Below are positions 16,295 to 24,734 of a DNA stretch of 64,000 nt, piece by piece. Under the pieces are notes generated by a model that saw only the letters and a list, made by a program, of their open reading frames with translations, ran no database searches and was not told the origin of the DNA. A program made the translations under genes and the position numbers. Each line of letters begins with the position of its first letter. The first letter of the stretch is position 1. This stretch comes from Pseudomonas fluorescens (GTDB lineage Bacteria > Pseudomonadota > Gammaproteobacteria > Pseudomonadales > Pseudomonadaceae), in the NCBI RefSeq assembly GCF_902497625.1, contig NZ_CABVGX010000026.1:1-64000 (forward strand), in the 5' to 3' direction.

Positions 16295-17587
16295 TTACTG
16301 GTTGCGAGTCACCCGCCACACGGTATTGGCGAGGTCATCCGCGATGATCAGAGCACCGCGCGGGTCGACCGTGACACCGACAGGGCGGCCGCGTGTCTTG
16401 CCGTCCGTGCCACGGAAACCAGTGGCGAAGTCGACGGGTTCACCAGCGGGACGACCATTGCTGAAAGGCACGAAAATGACCTTGTAGCCGACCGGATCAG
16501 GACGGTTCCAGCTACCGTGCTCACCGACGAAAACGCCGTCGGCGAATTTCTCACCCATTTCGGGTATCGAGAAGTCGACGCCGAGTGCAGCCACGTGCGA
16601 GCCGAGGCTGTAATCAGGTTTGACCGCCGCCGCGACCTTTTCAGGTTTTTGCGGTTGTGCACGCGGGTCGACGTTCTGACCCCAATAGCTGTAAGGCCAG
16701 CCGTAAAAGCTGCCTTCGCGCACAGAAGTGAGATAATCCGGCACCAGATCAGGGCCCAGTTCATCGCGCTCGTTGACCACCGCCCAGAGTTGCCCGGAGT
16801 CTGGCTGGATGGTCAGTGCAGTGGGGTTGCGCAAACCGGTTGCATAGGGTTTGTGCGCGCCGGTTTCGGCATCGATCTGCCAGACCATTGCACGGTCGAT
16901 CTCGACCTCCATGCCGCGCTCGGTGATATTGCTGTTCGAGCCAATACCGACATACAGGAAGCGTCCGTCCGGGCTGACGGCCAGCGCCTTGGTCCAGTGG
17001 TGATTGATTTCGGCTGGCAGGTCGGTGATTTTGACGGGCGGGCCGCCGGCCTGAGTCTGGCCTTCGACATAGTCAAAGCGCACCAAGGCGTCCTGGTTGG
17101 CCACGTACACTTTGCCATTGGCGAAAGCCAGGCCATACGGCGCGTTGAGATTTTCCGCGAAGACAGTTTTGGTCTCGTACGTGCCATCGCCGTCCGCATC
17201 GCGCAGCAGGGTCAGGCGATTGCCTCCCTTTACCTGAGTGTTGCCCTTGGCCTTGATGTAGCTGGCAATCACATCTTTGGGCTTGAGTTTCGCGGCGCTG
17301 CCGCCACGGCCTTCAGCTACGAGAATATCGCCGTTGGGCAGCACCAGCGTCTGGCGCGGAATTTTCAGGTCGGTGGCGATGGCGGTGACGCTATAGCCTT
17401 CCGGCACCGTAGGTTTTTGCTCACCCCATGCCACCGGTTCAGCAATCTTCATGCTCGGCAGTAACGTGTGTTGCACCTCCGGCATTTTCGGGTCTGGCCC
17501 GCGTGCCTGGGTCTCGTCACCGTCGGCACCACATGCGCTCAGCAATAGCGCCATACTCAAGGCAGTCAATGCGCCTGGATATCTCAT
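16295..17587 (-). CDS. PQQ-dependent sugar (sorbosone) dehydrogenase-like lipoprotein
   Basis: 430 aa. The N-terminus MRYPGALTALSMALLLSAC ends in a lipobox, so the protein is probably anchored in the envelope, facing the periplasm. The body shows the six-bladed propeller repeats of the GDH/sorbosone dehydrogenase family: LPNGDILVAEGRG (~85-97), PYGLAFANGKVYVANQD, LAVSPDGRFLYVGIGS (~195), GLRNPTALTIQPDSGQLWAVVNERDELG, and FVGEHGSWNR (~350). Members oxidise aldoses or related sugars with PQQ, although many homologues have no proven activity. It overlaps the DUF2231 gene by 4 nt (ATGA), so the two are translated together. Confidence 0.83.
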   Translation of the reverse strand: MRYPGALTALSMALLLSACGADGDETQARGPDPKMPEVQHTLLPSMKIAEPVAWGEQKPTVPEGYSVTAIATDLKIPRQTLVLPNGDILVAEGRGGSAAKLKPKDVIASYIKAKGNTQVKGGNRLTLLRDADGDGTYETKTVFAENLNAPYGLAFANGKVYVANQDALVRFDYVEGQTQAGGPPVKITDLPAEINHHWTKALAVSPDGRFLYVGIGSNSNITERGMEVEIDRAMVWQIDAETGAHKPYATGLRNPTALTIQPDSGQLWAVVNERDELGPDLVPDYLTSVREGSFYGWPYSYWGQNVDPRAQPQKPEKVAAAVKPDYSLGSHVAALGVDFSIPEMGEKFADGVFVGEHGSWNRPDPVGYKVIFVPFSNGRPAGEPVDFATGFRGTDGKTRGRPVGVTVDPRGALIIADDLANTVWRVTRNQ

Positions 17588-18012
17588 CGTTCATCCTCCG
17601 AACGCAGATTGGTCAGCCCTGTCCATGCGGCGACGAACGCCAGAAGCGTGACGATCACCGACAGCACAAGACCCGAAGGCATGGCCGCCCAGGCGTCCTT
17701 GGCGTGTTCGAAAGCGTTGATCAGGCCCAGGACCCACGTCACCAGCAGCAACAGAAAATACATGATCGGTCGCCCGGACTTGCGCTCTGCGCTGAACAGA
17801 TTGGCCAGTGCGAATAACAGCGCCAATCCACAGAACAGCAAGCCGCCGGCGATCAGCCAGGAGGCAAAATTGCTCCACTGAATCTGGTAGCTCTTGTAAT
17901 AGGCGATGTCGCTCAGCAGACCGCCGAGAAACAGCGGAACCGTGCCGGCGAGGAGGATGGCGTGTAGCGGGCCAGGTGTACTTCGGTAGGTCGGTTGGAC
18001 GGTAACGGTCAT
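17584..18012 (-). CDS. DUF2231 membrane protein
   Basis: 142 aa; ATG at 18012 with AGGAG 6 nt upstream, preferred to an extended start at 18069. Four hydrophobic segments (about 17-35, 46-66, 80-98, 108-130) match DUF2231, an inner-membrane family often found beside c-type cytochromes or PQQ dehydrogenases. It is coupled by ATGA to the sorbosone dehydrogenase-like lipoprotein, suggesting a shared electron-transfer role at the membrane; this is inference from context. No heme-binding CxxCH is present. Confidence 0.78.
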   Translation of the reverse strand: MTVTVQPTYRSTPGPLHAILLAGTVPLFLGGLLSDIAYYKSYQIQWSNFASWLIAGGLLFCGLALLFALANLFSAERKSGRPIMYFLLLLVTWVLGLINAFEHAKDAWAAMPSGLVLSVIVTLLAFVAAWTGLTNLRSEDER

Positions 18013-18365
18013 GTCGACTCCTAATGGTTCTGCGACCCTGGGCTGAACCTCAGCGCTGATCGGGTCCATCAGTGGCGCGCAGGTTGCGCCTAAGAATGAT
18101 CGTCGCGCGATCGCGATAGTTCCCGTGAATGCTGACCGGGATTGCCAAGGCTACGGGCTCGCCCGCCAACGCCGGCGAGAATTCGGCGTCGCTCCCACAG
18201 ACAAGCCGCCATCGACGCCTTGCCAGGAGCTAGCGGGGAGGGGCGATCTGTCGTGGGCACGAAAGCGACGTTGTAACTGCAATGCGCAATCGAACGGTCT
18301 GACCAAAGTTTTATCCAGACGAAAAAAAACCGCCGGAACCGGCGGTTTTCCGGGTTACATCAAAC
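18013..18365. other. Intergenic region between fabI and the DUF2231 gene
   Basis: 353 bp. Its right end carries the fabI terminator (18322-18349), and its left part must hold the promoter of the DUF2231/sorbosone dehydrogenase operon. A GC-rich stretch around 18140-18200 (CGGGCTCGCCCGCCAACGCC) looks like a remnant of a REP element but has no clean inverted partner. No ORF with a ribosome site. Confidence 0.45.
18322..18349 (-). terminator. Rho-independent terminator of fabI
   Basis: AACCGCCGG-AA-CCGGCGGTT hairpin followed, on the minus strand, by eight T residues; 17 nt beyond the fabI stop. A classical intrinsic terminator closing the npp-fabI operon. Confidence 0.9.
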
Positions 18366-19160
18366 TCACTCTTCGAGGCTGCCCATGGCGGTAGTGTTGA
18401 AGCCACCGTCCACGTACATGATTTCGCCGCTGATGCCGGATGCCAGGTCCGAGCACAGGAACGCGCCGGCGTTGCCGACCTCGTCGATGGTGACGTTGCG
18501 ACGCAGCGGGGTTTGCGCTTCGTTGGCGGCCAGCATCTTGCGGAAATTCTTGATGCCGGAAGCGGCGAGGGTGCGGATCGGACCAGCCGATACGCAGTTG
18601 ACGCGGGTGCCGTCCGGGCCCAGGGAGCCAGCGAGATAACGTACGCCAGCTTCCAGCGAAGCCTTGGCCATCCCCATCACGTTGTAGTTCGGCATGGTGC
18701 GCTCGGCACCCAGGTACGACAGGGTCAGCAGGCTGCCATTGCGGCCTTTCATCATTTCGCGACCGGCCTTGGCCAGGGCCACGAAGCTGTAGGCGCTTAT
18801 GTCGTGAGCGATGCGGAAACCTTCGCGGGTGGTGGCTTCGGTGAAGTCGCCGTCCAACTGGTCGCCCGGGGCGAAGCCGACGGAGTGCACGATGCAGTCG
18901 AGGCCGTCCCACTTCTTGCTCAGGGCTTCGAAAACCTTGGCGATTTCTTCATCGCTGGCCACGTCGCACGGGAAGCACAGGTCCGGGTTGGAACCCCAGC
19001 CTTGGGCGAATTCTTCAACACGACCTTTCAGTTTGTCGTTCTGATAAGTGAAGGCAAGCTCAGCGCCCTCGCGATGCATGGCGGCAGCGATGCCGGATGC
19101 GATGGACAGCTTGCTGGCGACACCGACGATCAGTACGCGCTTACCGGCGAGAAAACCCAT
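18366..19160 (-). CDS. fabI: Enoyl-[acyl-carrier-protein] reductase (NADH)
   Basis: 264 aa, the standard FabI length. Short-chain dehydrogenase fold with the FabI-specific nucleotide motif GVASKLSIASGIA (~13-25) and the Y-x6-K active site in YNVMGMAKAS (Tyr and Lys ~156-163). It reduces trans-2-enoyl-ACP in the last step of fatty-acid elongation in the cytoplasm and is the triclosan target class. GAGGAG lies upstream of the ATG at 19160. Only 21 bp separate it from nppD, and a strong terminator follows, so it appears to be the last gene of the transporter operon, although an internal promoter is likely for an essential enzyme. Confidence 0.96.
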   Translation of the reverse strand: MGFLAGKRVLIVGVASKLSIASGIAAAMHREGAELAFTYQNDKLKGRVEEFAQGWGSNPDLCFPCDVASDEEIAKVFEALSKKWDGLDCIVHSVGFAPGDQLDGDFTEATTREGFRIAHDISAYSFVALAKAGREMMKGRNGSLLTLSYLGAERTMPNYNVMGMAKASLEAGVRYLAGSLGPDGTRVNCVSAGPIRTLAASGIKNFRKMLAANEAQTPLRRNVTIDEVGNAGAFLCSDLASGISGEIMYVDGGFNTTAMGSLEE

Positions 19161-19181
19161 GTGTTGCTCCTCTCTTTCAGG

Positions 19182-20792
19182 TTATTGCGCAGTGGCTGGT
19201 GCCAGAAAAGCGGCTTCCAGCAACTGCTGTGTATACGGATGTTGGGGGGCGGCAAAAATGCTTTGCGCGTCTCCCTGTTCGACCACTTGGCCATGCTTGA
19301 CCACCATCAGCTGGTGGCTCAGCGCTTTGACGACAGCCAGGTCATGGCTGATAAACAGATACGTCAGGTTGTACTTGCTCTGCAGTGAGCGCAGCAGCTC
19401 CACTACCTGCCGCTGCACTGTCCGGTCGAGCGCCGAAGTCGGCTCGTCCAGCAGAATCAGCGCCGGTTTGAGCACCAGGGCCCGGGCAATGGCGATACGC
19501 TGCCGCTGCCCACCGGAAAATTCGTGGGGGTAGCGGTTCCGGGTGTCCGGGTCCAGGCCTACCTCCTTGAGTGCCGCAATTATCGCTTGTTCCTGTTCCG
19601 CCTCGGTACCCATCTTGTGGATCCGCAAGCCTTCGCCAACGATCTGGCTGACACACATGCGCGGGCTCAGGCTGCCAAAAGGGTCCTGAAACACCACCTG
19701 CATTTCCCGGCGCAACGGACGAACCTGCTGCTGCGTCAGGCAGTCTAGCTGCTTGCCCTCGAAACGGATGACACCTTTGCTGCCGATCAACCGCAAAATC
19801 GCCAGACCGAGGGTCGACTTGCCGGACCCGCTTTCGCCGACGATCCCCAAGGTCTGACCTTGCGGCAGGCTGAAATTGATGCCGTCGACCGCCTTGATGT
19901 GATCGACGGTCTTTTTCAGCAAGCCTTTCTTGATCGGGAACCAGACTTTCAGGTCCTCGACCTGCAGTAGCGGCGGGCCTATTTCATTGCTCGCCGGCTT
20001 GCCGCTGGGCTCCGCAGCCAGCAGTTCCCGAGTGTACGGATGCTGCGGCGCGCGGAACAACTCTTCGCACGATGCCTGTTCGACGATGCAACCGCGCTGC
20101 ATGACACATACGCGATGCGCAATTCTTCGCACCAGGTTCAAATCGTGGCTGATCAGTAACAGCGCCATGCCGAGGCGGGCCTGTAGTTCCTTGAGCAATT
20201 CGAGGATTTTCAGCTGAACGGTCACGTCCAGCGCAGTGGTTGGCTCGTCGGCAATCAGCAACTCTGGCTCGTTGGCAAGGGCCATGGCGATCATCACCCG
20301 CTGGCGCTGGCCGCCGGACAATTCATGGGGCAGGGCCTTGAGACGTTTGTGCGGCTCGGGAATGCCGACCATTTCCAGCAGTTCCAGCGTGCGCCTGGTC
20401 GCGACTTTGCCGACCAGGCCTTTATGGATCCCCAGCACTTCGTTGATCTGCTTTTCGATCGAGTGCAGCGGATTGAGCGAAGTCATCGGCTCCTGGAAAA
20501 TCATCGCGATCCGGTTACCGCGAATGTGCCGGATGGTTTTCTCTTTGAGGCTCAGCAGGTCTTTGCCCGAGTACTGAATGGTCCCGGACGGATGCCGCGC
20601 GAGCGGGTAGGGCAGCAGCCGCAGGATGGAATGCGCCGTCACCGATTTGCCGGAACCGCTTTCACCCACCAACGCCAGGGTTTCGCCACGCTTGATGTCG
20701 AAACTGACGCCTTCGACCACGCGCTGACAACGCTCGCCGACGACAAATTCGACGGACAGGTCGCGCACTTCGATCAGATTGTCCTGATTCAT
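19182..20792 (-). CDS. nppD: Peptide ABC transporter, dual ATPase subunit (YejF/NppD-like)
   Basis: 536 aa with two complete ABC domains. The first has Walker A GESGSGKS (~39) and signature LSGGQRQRV (~160); the second has Walker A GESGSGKST (~322), signature FSGGQRQRI (~432) and Walker B LILLDEPTSALD. Fused duplicated ATPases of this type drive dipeptide/oligopeptide (Dpp/Opp/Yej) importers. ATG at 20792 preceded by GAGGAAGTGAA. The gene starts 1 bp after the YejE-like permease. The equivalent P. aeruginosa system (NppA1A2BCD) takes up peptidyl nucleoside antibiotics; the natural substrate is probably small peptides. Confidence 0.9.
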   Translation of the reverse strand: MNQDNLIEVRDLSVEFVVGERCQRVVEGVSFDIKRGETLALVGESGSGKSVTAHSILRLLPYPLARHPSGTIQYSGKDLLSLKEKTIRHIRGNRIAMIFQEPMTSLNPLHSIEKQINEVLGIHKGLVGKVATRRTLELLEMVGIPEPHKRLKALPHELSGGQRQRVMIAMALANEPELLIADEPTTALDVTVQLKILELLKELQARLGMALLLISHDLNLVRRIAHRVCVMQRGCIVEQASCEELFRAPQHPYTRELLAAEPSGKPASNEIGPPLLQVEDLKVWFPIKKGLLKKTVDHIKAVDGINFSLPQGQTLGIVGESGSGKSTLGLAILRLIGSKGVIRFEGKQLDCLTQQQVRPLRREMQVVFQDPFGSLSPRMCVSQIVGEGLRIHKMGTEAEQEQAIIAALKEVGLDPDTRNRYPHEFSGGQRQRIAIARALVLKPALILLDEPTSALDRTVQRQVVELLRSLQSKYNLTYLFISHDLAVVKALSHQLMVVKHGQVVEQGDAQSIFAAPQHPYTQQLLEAAFLAPATAQ

Positions 20793-20793
20793 T

Positions 20794-21813
20794 TCACTTC
20801 CTCGGGTCGAAGGCATCGCGAGCAGACTCGCCGATGAACACCAGCAAACTCAACATCAACGCCAGCACCGCAAACGCGCTCATGCCCAGCCACGGCGCTT
20901 GCAGGTTGGACTTGCCCTGCGCCACCAATTCGCCCAGTGACGGCGCGCCGGGTGGCAAGCCAAAGCCAAGGAAGTCCAGGGCGGTCAGGGTGCCGATGGC
21001 GCCGGTCAGAATGAACGGCATGAACGTCATGGTCGAGACCATCGCGTTGGGCAGGATATGACGGAACATGATCGCACCATTCTGCATCCCCAGCGCTCGT
21101 GCCGCGCGCACGTATTCGAGGTTGCGCCCGCGCAGGAACTCGGCGCGCACTACGTCGACCAGGCTCATCCACGAGAACAGCAGCATGATCCCCAGCAGCC
21201 ACCAGAAATTAGGCTGCACGAAACTGGCCAGAATGATCAGCAGGTACAGCACCGGCAAGCCCGACCAGATCTCCAGAAAACGCTGGCCCGCCAGATCGAC
21301 CCAGCCGCCGTAAAAGCCCTGCAACGCACCGGCAATCACGCCGATGATCGAGCTCAGAATGGTCAGGGTCAGGGCAAACAGCACGGAGATCCGGAAGCCG
21401 TAGATCACCCGGGCGAGGACGTCACGACCCTGATCGTCGGTGCCGAGCAGGTTGTCGGCGGACGGCGGAGCGGGGGCAGGGACTTTCAGGTCGTAATTGA
21501 TGCTCTGGTAGCTGTAGGGGATGGGCGCCCAAAGCACCCAGGCGTCCTTGGCCTTGAGCAATTCGCGGATGTAGGGGCTCTTGTAGTTGGCCTCCAGCGG
21601 GAATTCACCGCCGAACGCCGTCTCCGGGTAGCGCTTGAGTGCCGGGAAATACCAGCCGTCGTCGTAGTGCACCACCAGCGGTTTGTCGTTGGCGATCAGT
21701 TCGGCACCGAGGCTCAGGCCGAACAGCACGAGAAACAGCCACAGCGACCACCAGCCGCGCTTGTTGGCCTTGAACAGCTCGAAACGTCGGCGATTGAGTG
21801 GGGACAGGTTCAT
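20794..21813 (-). CDS. nppC: Peptide ABC transporter permease (YejE/NppC-like)
   Basis: 339 aa; ATG at 21813 chosen because the homology begins at MNLSPLNRRRFELFKANKRGWWSL. One N-terminal helix (~22-42) is followed by a long periplasmic stretch (~45-130) typical of YejE, then five helices. The permease EAA-loop signature EFLRGRNLEYVRAARALG (~242-259) contacts the ATPase. Inner membrane. Its ends abut nppB and nppD by 1 bp each, indicating one transcript and tight coupling. Confidence 0.9.
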   Translation of the reverse strand: MNLSPLNRRRFELFKANKRGWWSLWLFLVLFGLSLGAELIANDKPLVVHYDDGWYFPALKRYPETAFGGEFPLEANYKSPYIRELLKAKDAWVLWAPIPYSYQSINYDLKVPAPAPPSADNLLGTDDQGRDVLARVIYGFRISVLFALTLTILSSIIGVIAGALQGFYGGWVDLAGQRFLEIWSGLPVLYLLIILASFVQPNFWWLLGIMLLFSWMSLVDVVRAEFLRGRNLEYVRAARALGMQNGAIMFRHILPNAMVSTMTFMPFILTGAIGTLTALDFLGFGLPPGAPSLGELVAQGKSNLQAPWLGMSAFAVLALMLSLLVFIGESARDAFDPRK

Positions 21814-21814
21814 C

Positions 21815-22888
21815 TCAATGCTCCCGGCTTTCGAAGTCGATGCGCGGATCGACAAAGGTGTAGGTAAGGTCACCGATCAATTTCACGATCAAGCCGAGCA
21901 AGGTGAAGATAAACAGGGTGCCGAACACCACCGGGTAATCGCGGTTGATGGCCGCTTCAAAGCTCATCAGGCCGAGGCCATCAAGGGAGAAGATCACTTC
22001 GACCAGCAGCGAGCCGGTGAAGAAGATGCCGATGAACGCTGAGGGGAAACCGGCAATCACCAGCAACATGGCGTTACGGAACACGTGGCCGTAGAGCACG
22101 CGGTGATTGGTCAGGCCCTTGGCCTTGGCCGTGACCACGTACTGTTTGTTGATTTCATCCAGGAAGCTGTTTTTGGTGAGCAGGGTCATGGTCGCGAAGT
22201 TGCCGATCACCAGCGCCGTCACTGGCAGGGCCAGGTGCCAGAAATAGTCGAGAATCTTGCCACCCAGGGTCAGTTCATCAAAATTGTTGGAAGTCAGGCC
22301 GCGCAACGGGAACCAGTCGAAATAGCTGCCGCCGGCAAATACCACGATCAGCAGGATGGCAAACAGGAACGCCGGGATCGCATAGCCGACGATGATCAGC
22401 GAACTTGTCCAGACGTCGAAATGGCTGCCGTGTCGCGTGGCCTTGGCGATCCCCAGCGGGATCGACACCAGGTACATGATCAGCGTGCTCCACAAGCCGA
22501 GCGAGATCGACACCGGCATCTTTTCCTTGATCAGGTCGATGACCTTGGCATCGCGGAAAAAACTGTCGCCGAAATCCAGCGCCGCGTAGTTCTTGATCAT
22601 GATCCACAAACGTTCCGGCGCCGATTTGTCGAAACCGTACATGTGCTCGATTTCCTTGACCAACGCCGGGTCCAGCCCTTGCGCACCGCGATAAGCCGAG
22701 CCGGCCACCGACACTTCGGCACCGCCCCCGGCAATCCGGCTGGTGGCGCCTTCGAAACCTTCAAGCTTGGCGATCATCTGTTCGACCGGGCCACCGGGCG
22801 CGGCCTGGATGATCACAAAGTTGATCAGCAAAATGCCGAACAAGGTCGGGATGATCAGCAGCAGTCGCCGAAAAATATACGCCAGCAT
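21815..22888 (-). CDS. nppB: Peptide ABC transporter permease (YejB/NppB-like)
   Basis: 357 aa. The N-terminal MLAYIFRRLLLIIPTLFGILLINFVI is the first helix of DppB/YejB permeases; a periplasmic domain (~30-130) and five further helices follow. The cytoplasmic EAA loop reads INKQYVVTAKAKGLTNHRVLYGH (~240-262). Together with nppC it forms the channel. The gene begins 4 bp after the stop of the nppA2-like binding-protein gene. Confidence 0.9.
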   Translation of the reverse strand: MLAYIFRRLLLIIPTLFGILLINFVIIQAAPGGPVEQMIAKLEGFEGATSRIAGGGAEVSVAGSAYRGAQGLDPALVKEIEHMYGFDKSAPERLWIMIKNYAALDFGDSFFRDAKVIDLIKEKMPVSISLGLWSTLIMYLVSIPLGIAKATRHGSHFDVWTSSLIIVGYAIPAFLFAILLIVVFAGGSYFDWFPLRGLTSNNFDELTLGGKILDYFWHLALPVTALVIGNFATMTLLTKNSFLDEINKQYVVTAKAKGLTNHRVLYGHVFRNAMLLVIAGFPSAFIGIFFTGSLLVEVIFSLDGLGLMSFEAAINRDYPVVFGTLFIFTLLGLIVKLIGDLTYTFVDPRIDFESREH

Positions 22889-22892
22889 CTGA

Positions 22893-24734
22893 TTACTCCG
22901 TGCCCGCAGGGTCGGCTTGCAGTTTGGTTTCGATTTCTACCGCCGGTTTTGCATCCGGCTTGATCCACCAGGTGTTGATGCCGACGTCGTACTTGGGCGG
23001 GACCTTCGGATGGCCGATGTGATTCCAGTACGCCACGCGCCAGGTCTTGATATGCCAGTTGGGGATCACGTAATAGCCCCATTGCAGCACGCGGTCCAGC
23101 GCTCGCGCGTGGGCCACCAGGCTCTTGCGCGAATCGGCGTTGATCAGTTGCTCGACCAGTTGATCGACCACCGGATCTTTCAGGCCCATCGAGTTGCGGC
23201 TGCCAGGCTTGTCCGCTGCCGCAGACATCCAGAACTCGCGCTGTTCGTTGCCGGGCGAACTCGATTGCGGGAAGCCGCCAACGATCATGTCGAAGTCCCG
23301 CGAGCGCACCCGGTTGATGTACTGCGAGACGTCGACCCGGCGGATCACCAGTTCGATCCCCAGATCACTCAAGTTGCGCTTGAACGGCAGCAGCACCCGC
23401 TCGAATTCGGTCTGCGCGAGCAGAAACTCGATGCTCACCGGTTTGCCCGTGGCATCGACCATTTTGTCGTCGACAATCCGCCAGCCGGCCTCTTGCAGCA
23501 GTTGGTAAGCCTTACGCTGCTGGGCGCGAATCATGCCGCTGCCGTCGGTGACCGGGTTTTCGAAGGCTTGGCTGAACACCTGATCAGGGATTTTGCCGCG
23601 AAACGGATCGAGGATCGCCAGTTGATCGGCATCCGGCAGGCCAGTCGCCGCCATCTCACTGTTCTCGAAGTAACTGCGGGTGCGCGCATAGGCGCCATTG
23701 AACAGTTGTTTGTTGGTCCATTCGAAATCCAGCAGCAGGCTCATGGCCTGACGTACACGCACATCCTGAAACATCGGGCGACGCAGGTTGAACACAAACC
23801 CCTGCATGCCGGTCGGGTTGCCGTTGGGGATCTGCTCCTTGATCAGCCGACCTTCGGTGACAGCCGGTACGTTGTAGGCGTTGGCCCAGCTTTTCGCGGT
23901 CATTTCCAGCCAGTAATCGAACTGCCCGGCCTTGAGTGCTTCCAGCGCGACGGTGTTGTCGCGGTAGTAGTCGGTCAACATCACGTCGAAATTATAGAAG
24001 CCGCGATTGACCGGCAGGTCCTTGCCCCAGTAATCCTTGACCCGCTCGTAACGAATCGAGCGTCCGGCCTTCACTTCGCTGACTTTGTACGGCCCGCTGC
24101 CCAACGGCATTTCCAGATTGCCCTTGTTGAAGTCGCGGGTGGCCCACCAATGCTTGGGCAGCACCGGTAACTGACCGAGGATCAGCGGCAACTCGCGGTT
24201 GTTGCTGTGCTTGAACTTGAACAGCACGGTGTTCGGATTTTCCGCGATGACTTCGGCGACATCGGCGTAGTAGCCGCGATACAACGGCGCGCCTTCCTTG
24301 GTCAGCATGTCGAAACTGAATTGCACGTCTTCTGCGTGGATCGGGTGGCCGTCGTGAAAGCGTGCTTCCGGGCGCAGGTAGAAGCGTACCCAGCTATTGT
24401 CCGGTGCTTTCTCGATCTTGCCGGCGACCAGTCCATATTCGGTAAATGGTTCGTCCAGGCTCTGTTTGGCGAGGGTGTCGTAGATCAGGCTGATGTCATC
24501 GGCCGGCACGCCTTTGCTGATGAACGGGTTGAGGCTGTCGAAGCCACCGGAACCGGCCTGACGGAATGTGCCGCCCTTGGGCGCGTCCGGATTGACGAAA
24601 TCGAAGTGCTTGAAATCGGCCGGATATTTCGGTGGCTCGTCGTACAGGGTCAATGCATGTTGTGGGGCGGCGCAGGCCAGCCCGGCAAACAACAAGCCAC
24701 CGGCCTGCAAGAACAGGGCGCGTACAGGTTTCAT
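22893..24734 (-). CDS. nppA2: Periplasmic peptide-binding protein, second of two (YejA/NppA2-like)
   Basis: 613 aa. It begins MKPVRALFLQAGGLLFAGLACAAPQ, a signal peptide with an AQ/AP-type cleavage site, so the mature protein is periplasmic. It is an SBP_bac_5 (cluster C) protein: HFDFVNPDAPKGGTFRQAG (~42), FYLRPEARFHDGHPI (~125) and YWGKDLPVNRGFYNFD (~230). It shares these blocks with the next gene, so the pair arose by duplication. Its ATG overlaps the stop of that gene by 4 nt. Assignment of A1 versus A2 follows gene order only. Confidence 0.88.
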   Translation of the reverse strand: MKPVRALFLQAGGLLFAGLACAAPQHALTLYDEPPKYPADFKHFDFVNPDAPKGGTFRQAGSGGFDSLNPFISKGVPADDISLIYDTLAKQSLDEPFTEYGLVAGKIEKAPDNSWVRFYLRPEARFHDGHPIHAEDVQFSFDMLTKEGAPLYRGYYADVAEVIAENPNTVLFKFKHSNNRELPLILGQLPVLPKHWWATRDFNKGNLEMPLGSGPYKVSEVKAGRSIRYERVKDYWGKDLPVNRGFYNFDVMLTDYYRDNTVALEALKAGQFDYWLEMTAKSWANAYNVPAVTEGRLIKEQIPNGNPTGMQGFVFNLRRPMFQDVRVRQAMSLLLDFEWTNKQLFNGAYARTRSYFENSEMAATGLPDADQLAILDPFRGKIPDQVFSQAFENPVTDGSGMIRAQQRKAYQLLQEAGWRIVDDKMVDATGKPVSIEFLLAQTEFERVLLPFKRNLSDLGIELVIRRVDVSQYINRVRSRDFDMIVGGFPQSSSPGNEQREFWMSAAADKPGSRNSMGLKDPVVDQLVEQLINADSRKSLVAHARALDRVLQWGYYVIPNWHIKTWRVAYWNHIGHPKVPPKYDVGINTWWIKPDAKPAVEIETKLQADPAGTE